64,000 bases of DNA from Arthrobacter sp. NicSoilC5 (GTDB lineage: Bacteria > Actinomycetota > Actinomycetes > Actinomycetales > Micrococcaceae). This document shows positions 42,665-50,844 of this stretch, in pieces (the first letter of the stretch is position 1; each line of letters starts with the position of its first letter). The position numbers and the translations under genes are program-made. Where the stretch lies: NCBI RefSeq assembly GCF_019977395.1, contig NZ_AP024660.1, forward strand, positions 1,736,001-1,800,000, given 5' to 3'. Below the pieces are notes generated by a model, which was not told where the DNA came from, made no database searches, and saw nothing but the letters and a program-made list of their open reading frames with translations.

Positions 42665-42943
42665 ATGAGTGCACCCATTGACCTGATAGCAACGTTCATC
42701 CCCAACGACGGCGAGTTCCACCGCGTCAAGCTGGCCCTGGAAATCGCCATCGACGAGGTGGTGAAGGAGCCAGGCTGCATCCAGTACGAACTGACCGAAG
42801 CCACTGAAGAGAAGCTGGTCCTGACCGAGCAGTGGGCCTCCGAAGAGGACCTGGACAGGCACTCCAAGGGCATCGCCGTGCAGGACCTGAACGAATCGCT
42901 GAGCGCGCTGCTGGCCGAACCGGTCAAGGTGGAACGCGTCTAG
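42665..42943 (+). CDS. antibiotic biosynthesis monooxygenase (ABM) domain protein
   Basis: A 92-residue dimeric alpha+beta barrel of the ABM/YgiN type, with EPGCIQYELTEATEEKLVLTEQWASEEDLDRH as the core. Such proteins oxidise quinols or small aromatic metabolites without a cofactor, though many have no shown activity. ATG at 42665 lies close to the start of the fold. It ends in front of a strong bidirectional terminator. Confidence 0.85.
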   Translation: MSAPIDLIATFIPNDGEFHRVKLALEIAIDEVVKEPGCIQYELTEATEEKLVLTEQWASEEDLDRHSKGIAVQDLNESLSALLAEPVKVERV

Positions 42944-42953
42944 CGCAGCCGTT

Positions 42954-43001
42954 AAACGCAGAATGCGGGACCTCCGGTGGGAGGTCCCGCATTCTGCGTT
43001 T
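42954..43001. terminator. bidirectional terminator
   Basis: A perfect 22-base inverted repeat with a four-base loop, starting AAACGCAGAATGCGGG and ending GCGTTT, between the convergent ABM and thioredoxin genes. T-runs on both strands make it active in both directions. Confidence 0.85.
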
Positions 43002-43009
43002 ATTGGGTT

Positions 43010-43444
43010 TTAGAAGTCGGGGATCTGCGTGCCGTCCTGGGGACCGTTCTGGCCGGCAGGCTTGCCGGCGGCGGCTGCTGCTTCCTCGCGCTGCTTGGCC
43101 ACATGGGCGTGAACCTCGTCCATGTCCAGCGCCTTCACGGCGTCCACCACCTGTTCCAGCTGCTGGGCATTGAGGGCGCCGGGCTGGGAGAACACCAGCA
43201 CCTTTTCACGGAAGGCCATCAGCGTGGGAATGGAGGTTATGCCTGCCTCCGCGGCGAGCTGCTGCTCCGCTTCGGTGTCCACCTTGGTGAAGAGGACGTC
43301 CGGGTGCTTCTCGGAGACTGACGAGTAAGTGGGGCCGAACTGCTTGCAGGGGCCGCACCATTCTGCCCAGAAATCGACCAGGACAATGTCGTTTCCTTCA
43401 ATCGTCGATGCGAACTGTTCACCTGTGATGTCAAGGGTAGCCAT
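43010..43444 (-). CDS. thioredoxin family protein
   Basis: A 144-residue thioredoxin. The active site is WAEWCGPCKQF, with the cis-Pro in GITSIPTLMAF. After the normal domain (about 1-105) it has a 35-residue helical, Ala-rich extension (EVHAHVAKQREEAAAAAGKPAG), longer than in standard TrxA. Start at 43444. It should reduce protein disulfides in the cytosol. The neighbouring thioesterase is on the same strand but 93 bases upstream, so co-transcription is uncertain. Confidence 0.92.
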   Translation of the reverse strand: MATLDITGEQFASTIEGNDIVLVDFWAEWCGPCKQFGPTYSSVSEKHPDVLFTKVDTEAEQQLAAEAGITSIPTLMAFREKVLVFSQPGALNAQQLEQVVDAVKALDMDEVHAHVAKQREEAAAAAGKPAGQNGPQDGTQIPDF

Positions 43445-43537
43445 GTGTCCACGGTACGCGTCCGGCCGGGGACTGTCGCGGTTGTTCGCTCCCCGCGTCA
43501 TTGGGAATACCGGGAAGGACGACGGCGGCCGCCGGGT

Positions 43538-44092
43538 TCAGGCGGTGGCATGCCAGAGATGCGGGGCCGGGGTGCGGCTGCCGGGCAGGGCACTTGAGGC
43601 CCGCCATTCGTGGATCCATTCGGGAAGGACCAGGTCCGCCGGCGGGGCGCCGAACTCCTCAAGGATGTCTTCCTGGCTGACCGGGCCCGTCCTGGTGACC
43701 AGCCGGGTGGCGATATAGGCACGCGCGTAGATTTCGCCGTCGGACACCATGCGCTGCTCGAAGAAGATCGCCTTGGTGTCCAGCCCGATGATGCGGGTCT
43801 CGATGGCGTACTCCTGCCACAGCTGCAGGGATTTGCGGAAGGAAATGGTCTCCGCGGACACCACCGGGCTCCAGCCGCGGCGGCGCATCCGCTTCCAGAC
43901 GCCGCTGCGCACCATCAGGTCGAACCGGCCCAGGTCCATCAGGGACAGGTACATGCCGTTGTTGACGTGCATGGCGATGTCGATGTCCGTGGGCAGGACG
44001 CGCAGGGGCAGGGACGACGGGTCCCACACCGCCAACGGCGGACGGCGGCCGGAGCGGAAGAGCATAAGGAGGGTTCTCAGGAGCAGGTGCAT
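43538..44092 (-). CDS. hot-dog thioesterase (4HBT-like)
   Basis: A 184-residue single hot-dog domain. DIDIAMHVNNGMYLSLMDLGRFDL is the helix region with the conserved Asp and Asn of acyl-CoA thioesterases of the THEM6/YbgC-like group, and ETISFRKSLQLWQEYAIETRIIG is the core sheet. It probably hydrolyses acyl-CoA. The N-terminal LLRTLLMLF could be a short membrane-contact helix. Divergent from the K+ channel gene. Confidence 0.85.
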   Translation of the reverse strand: MHLLLRTLLMLFRSGRRPPLAVWDPSSLPLRVLPTDIDIAMHVNNGMYLSLMDLGRFDLMVRSGVWKRMRRRGWSPVVSAETISFRKSLQLWQEYAIETRIIGLDTKAIFFEQRMVSDGEIYARAYIATRLVTRTGPVSQEDILEEFGAPPADLVLPEWIHEWRASSALPGSRTPAPHLWHATA

Positions 44093-44163
44093 GCCTCAAT
44101 GTTACCCGCCGGTAACATTTTGCGGGAGGGCGGGCCGTACCCCCGCCCCGTAGGATTTCCTGC

Positions 44164-44898
44164 ATGACGCAGCAACGCTACCGGGCCCTGGCGGAGTGGC
44201 CTTTGATGGCTACCGCCCTGGTGTTCCTGGCCGCGTACGCCTGGCAGGTGATCGGCCGGATCGAAGGCACAGGAGCGGACTGGCTCGAGGGCGCCATGTG
44301 GGTCACCTGGTGCGTCTTTGTCCTGGACTACGCGGCAAACCTGTGGCTGGCGGAAAACCGCAGGCAGTGGTTCGTCCGGAACCTGCACGAGCTGGTGATC
44401 GTGGCCCTGCCGTTCTTCCGCCCCCTGCGGCTGCTGCGCCTGGTGACGCTGTTGTCCGTGCTGCACCGGACCGTGGGCGAAACGCTGCGCGGCCGGGTGG
44501 TCACCTACGTGGCGGCGTCCGCGGCATTGCTGGTTTTCGTGGGGGCCCTGGCCGTGCTGGACGTGGAACAGTGGGCACCCGACGCCAAGATCACCACATT
44601 CGGTGACGCCCTGTGGTGGGCCACCGCCACCATCACCACCGTGGGCTACGGGGACATGTACCCCGTGACGCCCATCGGCCGCCTGGTGGCCACAGCTCTC
44701 ATGATGAGCGGGATCGCGGTCCTCGGTGTGGTGACGGCGTCCATCGCCTCCTGGCTGGTCCAAAGGGTGGAAGACACAGCCGAAACGGTGGCCGAGGCCG
44801 TGGAGGAACCGGTGCGGGCCGAGGTGGCCGAGCTGGTCAGCGAGATCGCCCTGCTGCGGCGGGAGATCGCGGAACTGCGGGAACGCCGGCCCCTTTAA
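44164..44898 (+). CDS. voltage-gated-like potassium channel
   Basis: A 244-residue channel subunit with about six hydrophobic segments. The selectivity filter TVGYGD is at 159-164, following the pore helix ALWWATATITT. The S4-like helix has Arg at three-residue spacing (FFRPLRLLRLV, about 84-94), so a voltage sensor is plausible. The C-terminal 50 residues form a heptad-like coiled coil (VEDTAETVAEAVEE...LLRREIAELRER), suited to tetramer assembly. No RCK domain is present, so regulation by nucleotide is not expected. Divergent from the thioesterase. Confidence 0.9.
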   Translation: MTQQRYRALAEWPLMATALVFLAAYAWQVIGRIEGTGADWLEGAMWVTWCVFVLDYAANLWLAENRRQWFVRNLHELVIVALPFFRPLRLLRLVTLLSVLHRTVGETLRGRVVTYVAASAALLVFVGALAVLDVEQWAPDAKITTFGDALWWATATITTVGYGDMYPVTPIGRLVATALMMSGIAVLGVVTASIASWLVQRVEDTAETVAEAVEEPVRAEVAELVSEIALLRREIAELRERRPL

Positions 44899-45236
44899 CG
44901 GCAAGTATCCAACGTTCCAGCGTCGAGTAGCGACCCCGTTCCGGGCGAGTAGCGGGCCAGCAAAATCGGGTAACCCCTACTGGTGCCCCTGCGTTGCCCC
45001 ATTCCTAGACTCGGGATTCCTAGGACCAACACGCACTGGCAGGTCCCCCGGGTGGCTTCCGGGAGCTCCTGCCGTCACGCGGAGCCCCGCATTTTCTGGG
45101 TATGCGGATGCCTCCAACCTGCGCCGCTTCCGACTCCGGCCCCCGCCGGAGCCGGCGGCGCAATAACATCTCGCTTCGTCCAGCGTCCTGGTGTGCACGC
45201 AGCGCCCCGGCGGGACCGAACACTGATGGGCAACCC
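44899..45236 (+). other. leader region of the LysM gene
   Basis: About 340 bases with no gene. It holds a CGAGTAGCG direct repeat (44925 and 44948) and a duplicated ATTCCTAG (about 45001 and 45016). A hairpin CCCCCGG...CCGGG inside GGCAGG...CCTGCC (45039-45074) follows. The leader was checked by eye for the c-di-AMP (ydaO) riboswitch that often precedes cell-wall genes in actinobacteria; its conserved motifs were not found. Confidence 0.4.
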
Positions 45237-46238
45237 ATGAACCAGCCTTCCCTCCCCTCCCCCGACGGCACCAGCAGAAGCTTCGCCACCGACGAACCCC
45301 GCACCGACCTCACCACCGGCCGGCCGGTCATCAGCAACAAACTATGGGCCGGCATGGCCACGGCAGCGGTGGTGGCGGCTGTGGGCGTCGGCGCCATGGC
45401 GGCGCCCCCCGCGTCCCTCAACGGGAGCACGACGGCGGCGGCGCAGGTAGCAGAGGCACCCGCGCCGCCGTCGGCAAGCAGCGCCGACCCAACACCTCCT
45501 GCAGCCGCTCCCGGCGCGGCGGAAGCAGTGGCAGCGCAGGCGGCCGCTCCGGCCGCCGAAGCGCCGGCCCCACCGGCCGACCCGGCTCCGGCTCCGCCAC
45601 CCGCAGCACCTGAGCCTGCGCCCGCACCGGTCCCCGAACCTGCCGGCGACCCCAACCTGTACACGGTGGTCCCGGGCGACACCGTCGGGGCGATCGCGGC
45701 CAGCCATGGCGTGGACATGAATGCCATGCTCGCGGCCAACGGATTGAGTGCCTACAGCTTCATCTACCCGGGCGAAACGCTCCTGTTGACGGGCCCGCCG
45801 ATCGCAGTTGCCGAGCCTGCTCCTGCTCCGGCTGCCGCGCCCGCCCCCGCAGCGGCACCGGTTGCTGCGCAGGCATCCGCTCCGGCCGCCGTTGCGCCGG
45901 CGGCTCCTGCCGTCCGGACCATCTACGTGGCCGGTTCGGGTGGCCAGTCCATGGTGGACGCCTGCATCGGGCCCATCCACTACACCCCCAATGACGGCTA
46001 CTCCCTGTTCATCACCGAACACGATTTCTGCGGTGGCTGGGCCCGGTTCTCAGGAATCGGCGTGGGTGAGACCGTGAGCATCCCGGGTTACGGAACGTAC
46101 ACGGTGACCGGGCGCGGCACAGTGCCAAATCCCGGAACCACCAATGACGTCATCTCGGTGTTCGGCGGCTTTCCCCGGGCGATCCTGCAGACCTGCATTC
46201 CGGGGACCAGCACCATGCTCCTGGTCGCGCTGAACTGA
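45237..46238 (+). CDS. LysM protein with C-terminal sortase-like domain
   Basis: A 333-residue exported protein. A cytoplasmic N-terminus is followed by a hydrophobic anchor at 37-56. An Ala/Pro-rich linker leads to one LysM domain at 141-186 (YTVVPGDTVGAIAASHGVD), then a second Ala/Pro linker and a C-terminal domain from about 228. That domain resembles sortases: His262 in ITEHDFCGG, a beta strand GETVSIPGYGTYTV, and Cys320 in ILQTCIPG, the position of the TLxTC active site. The usual catalytic Arg after Cys is not seen. A peptidoglycan-bound enzyme or pseudoenzyme is the likely reading. Confidence 0.75.
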   Translation: MNQPSLPSPDGTSRSFATDEPRTDLTTGRPVISNKLWAGMATAAVVAAVGVGAMAAPPASLNGSTTAAAQVAEAPAPPSASSADPTPPAAAPGAAEAVAAQAAAPAAEAPAPPADPAPAPPPAAPEPAPAPVPEPAGDPNLYTVVPGDTVGAIAASHGVDMNAMLAANGLSAYSFIYPGETLLLTGPPIAVAEPAPAPAAAPAPAAAPVAAQASAPAAVAPAAPAVRTIYVAGSGGQSMVDACIGPIHYTPNDGYSLFITEHDFCGGWARFSGIGVGETVSIPGYGTYTVTGRGTVPNPGTTNDVISVFGGFPRAILQTCIPGTSTMLLVALN

Positions 46239-46255
46239 AATTCCGGGATTCATAA

Positions 46256-46302
46256 GCTTGTCCGCGGATCCGGGCCTTCAAGGGCCGGATCCGCGGACAA
46301 GC
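46256..46302 (+). terminator. long hairpin after the LysM gene
   Basis: 21-base arms with one mismatch (starting GCTTGTCCGCGGATCC) and a five-base loop between the convergent LysM and CBS-domain genes. No T-run follows, so it is a weaker terminator candidate. Confidence 0.65.
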
Positions 46303-46323
46303 CAATGATGCGCCAGTGGCACG

Positions 46324-46749
46324 CTACACGCCGTGGCGTTCTGAAATGTGTTCCACCAGTTCGCCCACGCGCTGTTCGGAGTAGTTGCGGGCAATATCGC
46401 CCTGGCTGATGATGCCTACCAGTTTGTGGTCCGAGATCACCGGAAGCCTGCGGACCTGGTGCTGCTCCATCATGTCGATGGCTGCATCAACGTTGGCGTC
46501 GGCGTCGATGCAGAACGGCTTGCCGGCAGCGAGCTCGCGGGCCATCATCTGGCTGGGGTCGCGGCCGGCGGCAACGCACTTGAGCACGATGTCACGGTCA
46601 GTGATCATGCCCTTCAGCTTGCCGTCGTCACCGCAAATGGGAAGCGCTCCGCAGTCGAGGTCCATCATCATGCGGGCCGCGTCCGTCAGTGACTCTGTTT
46701 CCCTGACGCACCGCGCGTCAGTGGTCATGAATTCACGTACAGCACTCAT
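46324..46749 (-). CDS. two-CBS-domain protein
   Basis: A 141-residue protein made only of a CBS-domain pair (about 7-60 and 70-130): MTTDARCVRETESLTDAARMM, DGKLKGMITDRDIVL, and VRRLPVISDHKLVGIISQGDIA. Such pairs bind adenosine nucleotides, and the stand-alone form resembles mycobacterial hypoxic response protein 1. ATG at 46749 is set by a strong GGAGGA site. Its partner protein is not known; no operon neighbour is on this strand. Confidence 0.9.
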   Translation of the reverse strand: MSAVREFMTTDARCVRETESLTDAARMMMDLDCGALPICGDDGKLKGMITDRDIVLKCVAAGRDPSQMMARELAAGKPFCIDADANVDAAIDMMEQHQVRRLPVISDHKLVGIISQGDIARNYSEQRVGELVEHISERHGV

Positions 46750-46861
46750 TGAATCCTCCTTCATCGATGGATTATCGACGCAGGGCATCGGAGCACATGC
46801 GCCGATGCTGCCAGATTACGCCCGCACCAACATGGTGTCGACGGCGGATGGAGCGTTGCCG

Positions 46862-47268
46862 CCACTTCCCTTCCAACGCCCCATCACCTCCCGCCGCTTC
46901 CCTTCCAACGCCCCATCACTTCCCGGCGCTTCCGCGCCGATGCCCCAGCAGATTTGGTGAAGCGCGCCGACATACTGCCGCGGCCACGTGCCCTGCGGAC
47001 TGCGGGATACGCGGGAAGTGATGGCGCGTCCCCGGATCCGGGACCGGACGTGATCGCGCGTCCCCTGGGATTGGGACGGGAAGTGATCGCGGGTCCCCGG
47101 ATCCGGGACGGGAAGTGATCGCGCGTCCCCGGATCCGGGACGGGACGTGATCGCGCGCCCCCGGGATTGGGACGGGACGTGATCGCGCGTCCCCGGGATT
47201 GGGACGGGACGTGATCGCGCGTCCCCGGATCCGGGACCGGACGTGATGGCGCGTTCGGGGCGGGAACG
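46862..47268 (+). repeat. 32-bp tandem repeat cluster, two orientations
   Basis: Eight direct units begin at 47012, 47044, 47077, 47109, 47141, 47173, 47205 and 47237, with period 32 (once 33). The core is CGGGACGTGATCGCGCGTCC, then CCGGATCCGGGA or CCGGGATTGGGA. Two further units with the same 32-base period lie at about 46865-46925 in the opposite orientation (GTGATGGGGCGTTGG on the minus strand). The units are contiguous and lack spacers. A long minus-strand frame across the cluster is repeat-derived and not a gene. Confidence 0.85.
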
Positions 47269-47271
47269 AAA

Positions 47272-47303
47272 AAGCCTCCGGAACCTGATGGTTCCGGAGG
47301 CTT
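47272..47303 (-). terminator. tRNA-Tyr terminator
   Basis: A perfect 14-base stem (AAGCCTCCGGAACC and complement) with loop TGAT, followed by TTTTT on the minus strand, directly after tRNA-Tyr. Confidence 0.9.
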
Positions 47304-47312
47304 CTCCTTGGG

Positions 47313-47394
47313 TGGCAGATGAGGGATTCGAACCCCCGTAGGCGTTGCCAGCTGATTTACAGTCAGCCCCCTTTGGCCGCTCGGGTAATCTGCC
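47313..47394 (-). tRNA. tRNA-Tyr (GTA)
   Basis: An 82-base class II tRNA on the minus strand. The acceptor GGCAGAT pairs with ATCTGCC, the anticodon loop in GCTGACTGTAAATCAGC gives GTA, and there is a long variable arm. CCA is not encoded (the 3' end continues ACC then C). Confidence 0.94.
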
Positions 47395-47560
47395 GAACTT
47401 CAAAAGAAGTACCCGCCGATGCAGTGGGCGGAAGGGTCCGTTTCCGGTCCTTCCCGCTTCAGTAACCGCGGGCAAGACAACTTTACAGAACTTCCGGCGA
47501 AGAATCGAATCGGGCCCTCCATGGCCGCAAAACCAGCAAAACGGCGGGGTATTTCGGCCC

Positions 47561-47815
47561 TTAGGCCTCCCCCAGGATCCGTCCAGCCAGCTTGGCTTCG
47601 AAGCTGAGCGCCTGCTCCTCGGTGATCTGGTTGAGCTGCACAGCCCGCTGGAGGTCGGCACGGACCCCGTCCATCCGGGCAGAGGCATCCGCCACGGGAC
47701 TGAAGACAATTGAGGCCGCCACTGCAGCCGCCGCCACCGAGGACGCTGCGGCAGCCACCGCCCCTGCTGCCGTACTGGTGCTCCGGGTAACGTAACGGGC
47801 GGCTTTGCGGTGCAT
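47561..47815 (-). CDS. small secreted or membrane protein, hypothetical
   Basis: An 84-residue protein with a basic start (MHRKAARYVTR) and an Ala-rich hydrophobic stretch to about residue 43 that resembles a signal peptide with possible cleavage near VADASA. A short helical remainder follows (AVQLNQITEEQALSFEAKLAGRI). No family recognised. Compact actinobacterial proteins of this kind are common but poorly known. Confidence 0.55.
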   Translation of the reverse strand: MHRKAARYVTRSTSTAAGAVAAAASSVAAAAVAASIVFSPVADASARMDGVRADLQRAVQLNQITEEQALSFEAKLAGRILGEA

Positions 47816-48000
47816 GGTGTTCCCTTCAACTGCGGTCCAACTGCTCCAACTCTCGCCAGCCCTCCTTCGTTCCCCCGGTGCGTCCGCTGAGAGGGAACTG
47901 TGAATGGGCCGCCCCCACCGGCCCGGCCATCCGTATTAGGCTGGATGCCAGTGATCCAGGCCCTGTATCCGCACGGGGCTCCCATCAACAAAGGAGAGTC

Positions 48001-48492
48001 ATGGCAGGCGAGTCAACGTTCGACGTCGTAAGCAAAGTGGACAAGCAGGAAGTGGCCAACGCGCTCAACCAGTCCCAGAAGGAAATCGCCCAGCGCTATG
48101 ACTTCAAGGGCGTGGGCGCCGAGATCGACTTCAGCGGCGAGAAGATCCTCATGAAGGCCAACTCGGAAGAGCGCGTCAAAGCCGTCCTGGACGTTTTCCA
48201 GTCCAAGCTGATCAAGCGCGGCATCTCGCTGAAGTCCCTGGACGAGGGGGAACCCTACGCCTCGGGCAAGGAGTACCGCCTGGAGGCCTCCATCAAGGAA
48301 GGCATTGCCCAGGACCTGGCCAAGAAGATCAACAAGCTCATCCGCGATGAAGCACCCAAGTCGGTCAAGTCGCAGATCCAGGGCGACGAACTGCGCGTTT
48401 CCTCCAAGTCGCGTGACGACCTGCAGGCCACCATGGCGCTGCTGAAGGACTTCGAGGAAGCAGACCTGCAGTTTGTGAACTTCCGCAGCTAG
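48001..48492 (+). CDS. YajQ family nucleotide-binding protein
   Basis: A 163-residue YajQ-type protein beginning MAGESTFDVVSKVDKQEVANALNQSQKEIAQRYDFKG, with the conserved repeated DELRVSSKSRDDLQ block. Some members bind cyclic di-GMP; the role in actinobacteria is unclear. ATG at 48001 is preceded by AAAGGAG. It ends with a good intrinsic terminator, so the gene is monocistronic. The length is standard. Confidence 0.93.
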   Translation: MAGESTFDVVSKVDKQEVANALNQSQKEIAQRYDFKGVGAEIDFSGEKILMKANSEERVKAVLDVFQSKLIKRGISLKSLDEGEPYASGKEYRLEASIKEGIAQDLAKKINKLIRDEAPKSVKSQIQGDELRVSSKSRDDLQATMALLKDFEEADLQFVNFRS

Positions 48493-48543
48493 TGACCCGC
48501 CGCCGTCGTTTTCGACACGGAGAAAGTTACACGCCACGCCTAG

Positions 48544-48582
48544 AGGCCGGTGCACCCCGCATTCCGGGTGCGCCGGCCTTTT
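48544..48582 (+). terminator. terminator of yajQ
   Basis: A 14-base stem with one mismatch (AGGCCGGTGCACCC and complement) and an eight-base loop, followed by TTTT on the plus strand, about 50 bases after the YajQ stop. Confidence 0.85.
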
Positions 48583-48718
48583 GCATGTCGCCCCCGCTTT
48601 ACGCGGCGCGGAGCTGCCAGGGCGCTTGGGGCCCGGAGTTTGGGGCCCGGGGGGGTAACCTGGGGACAATTACGGCACGTTTAGTTTGCGTAATCGACGG
48701 CGCCGGGTAATCTCTTCC

Positions 48719-48737
48719 TTAGGCCTGCCTAAGTAAG
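48719..48737 (+). promoter_or_regulatory. iron box (DtxR/IdeR type) upstream of efeU
   Basis: TTAGGCCTGCCTAAGTAAG fits the known DtxR/IdeR 19-base consensus TTAGGTTAGGCTAACCTAA at most positions, with the left half intact. It ends 25 bases before the efeU start, where a repressor would block transcription. Repression of efeUOB by iron is inferred. Confidence 0.75.
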
Positions 48738-48762
48738 GGCAGCCTGAGCGAAAGAACACTCC

Positions 48763-49620
48763 ATGACTGCCAACTTCCTGATCGGCCTGCGCGAAGGACT
48801 CGAAGCCACCCTGGTGGTGGTCCTCCTCATGGCCTACCTGGCCAAAACGGACCGCCGCCATCTCATTCCCCGGTTGTGGGTGGGCGTGGCAGCGGCCGTT
48901 GCAGTGTCCGTTGCCTTCGGCGCCCTGCTGACCTTCGGCCCCAAAGGCCTCACCTTCGAAGCGCAGGAGGCCATCGGCGGCACCCTGTCCATCGCCGCCG
49001 TCGGCCTGGTGACGTGGATGGTCTTCTGGATGGCACGCACCGCACGAACCCTGGGCAGCGACCTGAAATCCCGCGTGGACAGGTCCGCGGGCGGAGCAGG
49101 TTGGGGGCTGGCCGTCGTGGCCGCCATCGCGGTGGGACGCGAGGGCCTGGAAACAGCCCTCTTCCTCTGGGCAGCAGCCAAGGCCACGGGCGAATCCACC
49201 CAGCCGCTCATCGGCGCCCTCCTGGGCCTGGCCGCCGCGGCCGGCTTCGGCTACCTGCTGCACCGGGGCGTCCTGAAAGTGAACCTCTCGCGTTTCTTCA
49301 CCTGGACCGGCGCGGCCCTGATCATCATCGCCGGCGGCGTGCTGTCCTACGGGATCCATGACCTCCAGGAAGCCGGACTGCTCCCGGGCCTGCACTCCCT
49401 GGCCTTTGACATCAGCGGCGCCGTCCCGCCGTCGTCCTGGTACGGCACCCTGCTCAAGGGCACCCTCAACTTCTCCCCCGCCACCACCTGGCTGGAGGCC
49501 GGAGCCTGGCTGCTCTACGTGCTGCCCGTGCTGTTCCTGTACCTCCGGATCAACCGCAAAGCACCGCCCGGCCCTGCCGGCTCCCACAACACTGCCGTCA
49601 AGGCCGTAGCCGCCGCCTAA
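48763..49620 (+). CDS. efeU: EfeU/FTR1 family iron permease
   Basis: A membrane permease of 285 residues for uptake of ferrous or ferric iron, with about seven helices. The iron-site motifs REGLEA (near residue 10) and REGLET (near 127) are both present. It is the first gene of efeUOB, with EfeO 30 bases downstream, and has an iron box upstream. In the EfeUOB system the EfeO and EfeB proteins deliver iron to EfeU. Confidence 0.94.
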   Translation: MTANFLIGLREGLEATLVVVLLMAYLAKTDRRHLIPRLWVGVAAAVAVSVAFGALLTFGPKGLTFEAQEAIGGTLSIAAVGLVTWMVFWMARTARTLGSDLKSRVDRSAGGAGWGLAVVAAIAVGREGLETALFLWAAAKATGESTQPLIGALLGLAAAAGFGYLLHRGVLKVNLSRFFTWTGAALIIIAGGVLSYGIHDLQEAGLLPGLHSLAFDISGAVPPSSWYGTLLKGTLNFSPATTWLEAGAWLLYVLPVLFLYLRINRKAPPGPAGSHNTAVKAVAAA

Positions 49621-49650
49621 ATCCCCCTCACCCGCACCAAAGGAATCCCC

Positions 49651-50844
49651 ATGCCTGGCTTCACCCTGCCCAAAAACGCCCGCGTCCCCGGGACGAAGAT
49701 CGCTTCCCTGGCCGCCGCCGTCGTCGCCGTGCCGTTGATCCTCACGGGCTGCACGGACAACACCAAGGCCCCGGACACTGCCGGGGGCGCCATTGACGTC
49801 GTCAGCTCGAACAGCGAATGCAAGGTCTCCGCCACCAGCGTGCCCAGCGGCAACCTCACGTTCTCGGTCAAGAATGAGGGTACCGAAGTCACGGAGTTCT
49901 ACCTGCTGGCCGCGGACGGGCTGCGCATCCTTGGCGAGGTGGAGAACATCGGCCCGGGCCTGAGCCGCAACCTGGTGGTGACCGCACCCGCCGGCACCTA
50001 CACCACCGCGTGCAAGCCCGGCATGGAAGGCGACGGGATCAGGGCTGCGCTGGAGGTCACCCCGTCCGGCAACCAGCGGCCGGCGGACGCGGATTTCCAG
50101 CACCTCCTCGACACCGCCACCACGCAGTACGCGTCCTACGTCAAGGACCAGGGCGAACAGCTGCTCACCGGGACCGAGCAGTTCGCCGCGGCCTTCGCTG
50201 CCGGTGACGCGGCGACGGCGCGCGGGCTGTACGCCGCAACGCGCCAGCACTGGGAGCGGATTGAGCCCGTCGCCGAGTCCTTCGGGGACCTGGACCCGCA
50301 GCTTGACGCCCGCGAGGCCGATCTCGAGCCGGGCCAGGAGTGGACCGGGTGGCACCGCGCCGAGAAGGACCTGTTCCCGCCCGCCGGCTACACGGCGTTG
50401 ACCGCCGCCGAGCGCTCAGCCATCGCCGACCGCATGGTGGCCGACACCAAGGACCTCGTTGAGCGCACCCGCACGCTGGAGATCTCCGCGGACATGCTGG
50501 GCAACGGCGCCAAGGAGCTCCTGGATGAAGTTGCCACCGGAAAAGTGACAGGTGAAGAGGAAATCTGGTCGCACACGGACCTTTGGGACTTCCAGGCGAA
50601 CGTGGACGGTGCCCGCATCGCGTTCGAAAACCTCAAGCCGGCCCTGCAGCAGAAGGACGCCGCCCTGGCCGCGTCGCTGGATGAGAAGTTCGCCGCGCTG
50701 CAGGCCGAACTCGCCACCCATGCCCAGGGTGCCGCCTTCACCTCCTACGACAAGCTGACGCCGGAACAGGTCCAGCGGCTGGCCTCCCTGGTGGACGCCC
50801 TTGGGGAGCCCCTGTCCCGGCTGACGGCGGCGGTGGTCCTGTGA
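49651..50844 (+). CDS. efeO: EfeO iron-uptake lipoprotein
   Basis: A 397-residue exported protein. The signal ends in ILTGC, a lipobox, so it is anchored to the membrane outside. A cupredoxin-like domain (about 50-130) is followed by an imelysin/M75-type all-helical domain with the HxxE site in GWHRAEKDLFP. It is expected to bind iron in the cell envelope and pass it to EfeU. The stop overlaps the efeB start (GTGA), so the two are translationally coupled. Confidence 0.92.
   Translation: MPGFTLPKNARVPGTKIASLAAAVVAVPLILTGCTDNTKAPDTAGGAIDVVSSNSECKVSATSVPSGNLTFSVKNEGTEVTEFYLLAADGLRILGEVENIGPGLSRNLVVTAPAGTYTTACKPGMEGDGIRAALEVTPSGNQRPADADFQHLLDTATTQYASYVKDQGEQLLTGTEQFAAAFAAGDAATARGLYAATRQHWERIEPVAESFGDLDPQLDAREADLEPGQEWTGWHRAEKDLFPPAGYTALTAAERSAIADRMVADTKDLVERTRTLEISADMLGNGAKELLDEVATGKVTGEEEIWSHTDLWDFQANVDGARIAFENLKPALQQKDAALAASLDEKFAALQAELATHAQGAAFTSYDKLTPEQVQRLASLVDALGEPLSRLTAAVVL

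Noticed and set aside
44899-45236. Possible c-di-AMP (ydaO) riboswitch before the LysM protein
   Set aside because: The conserved core motifs of that riboswitch could not be found by eye; only a simple hairpin is present.
46862-47268. CRISPR array
   Set aside because: Units are contiguous without unique spacers and no cas gene is near.
46816-47991. Long minus-strand reading frame across the 32-bp repeats and tRNA-Tyr
   Set aside because: Its central part is a translation of the tandem repeat and it crosses a tRNA gene; codon use is atypical and no start site is credible.
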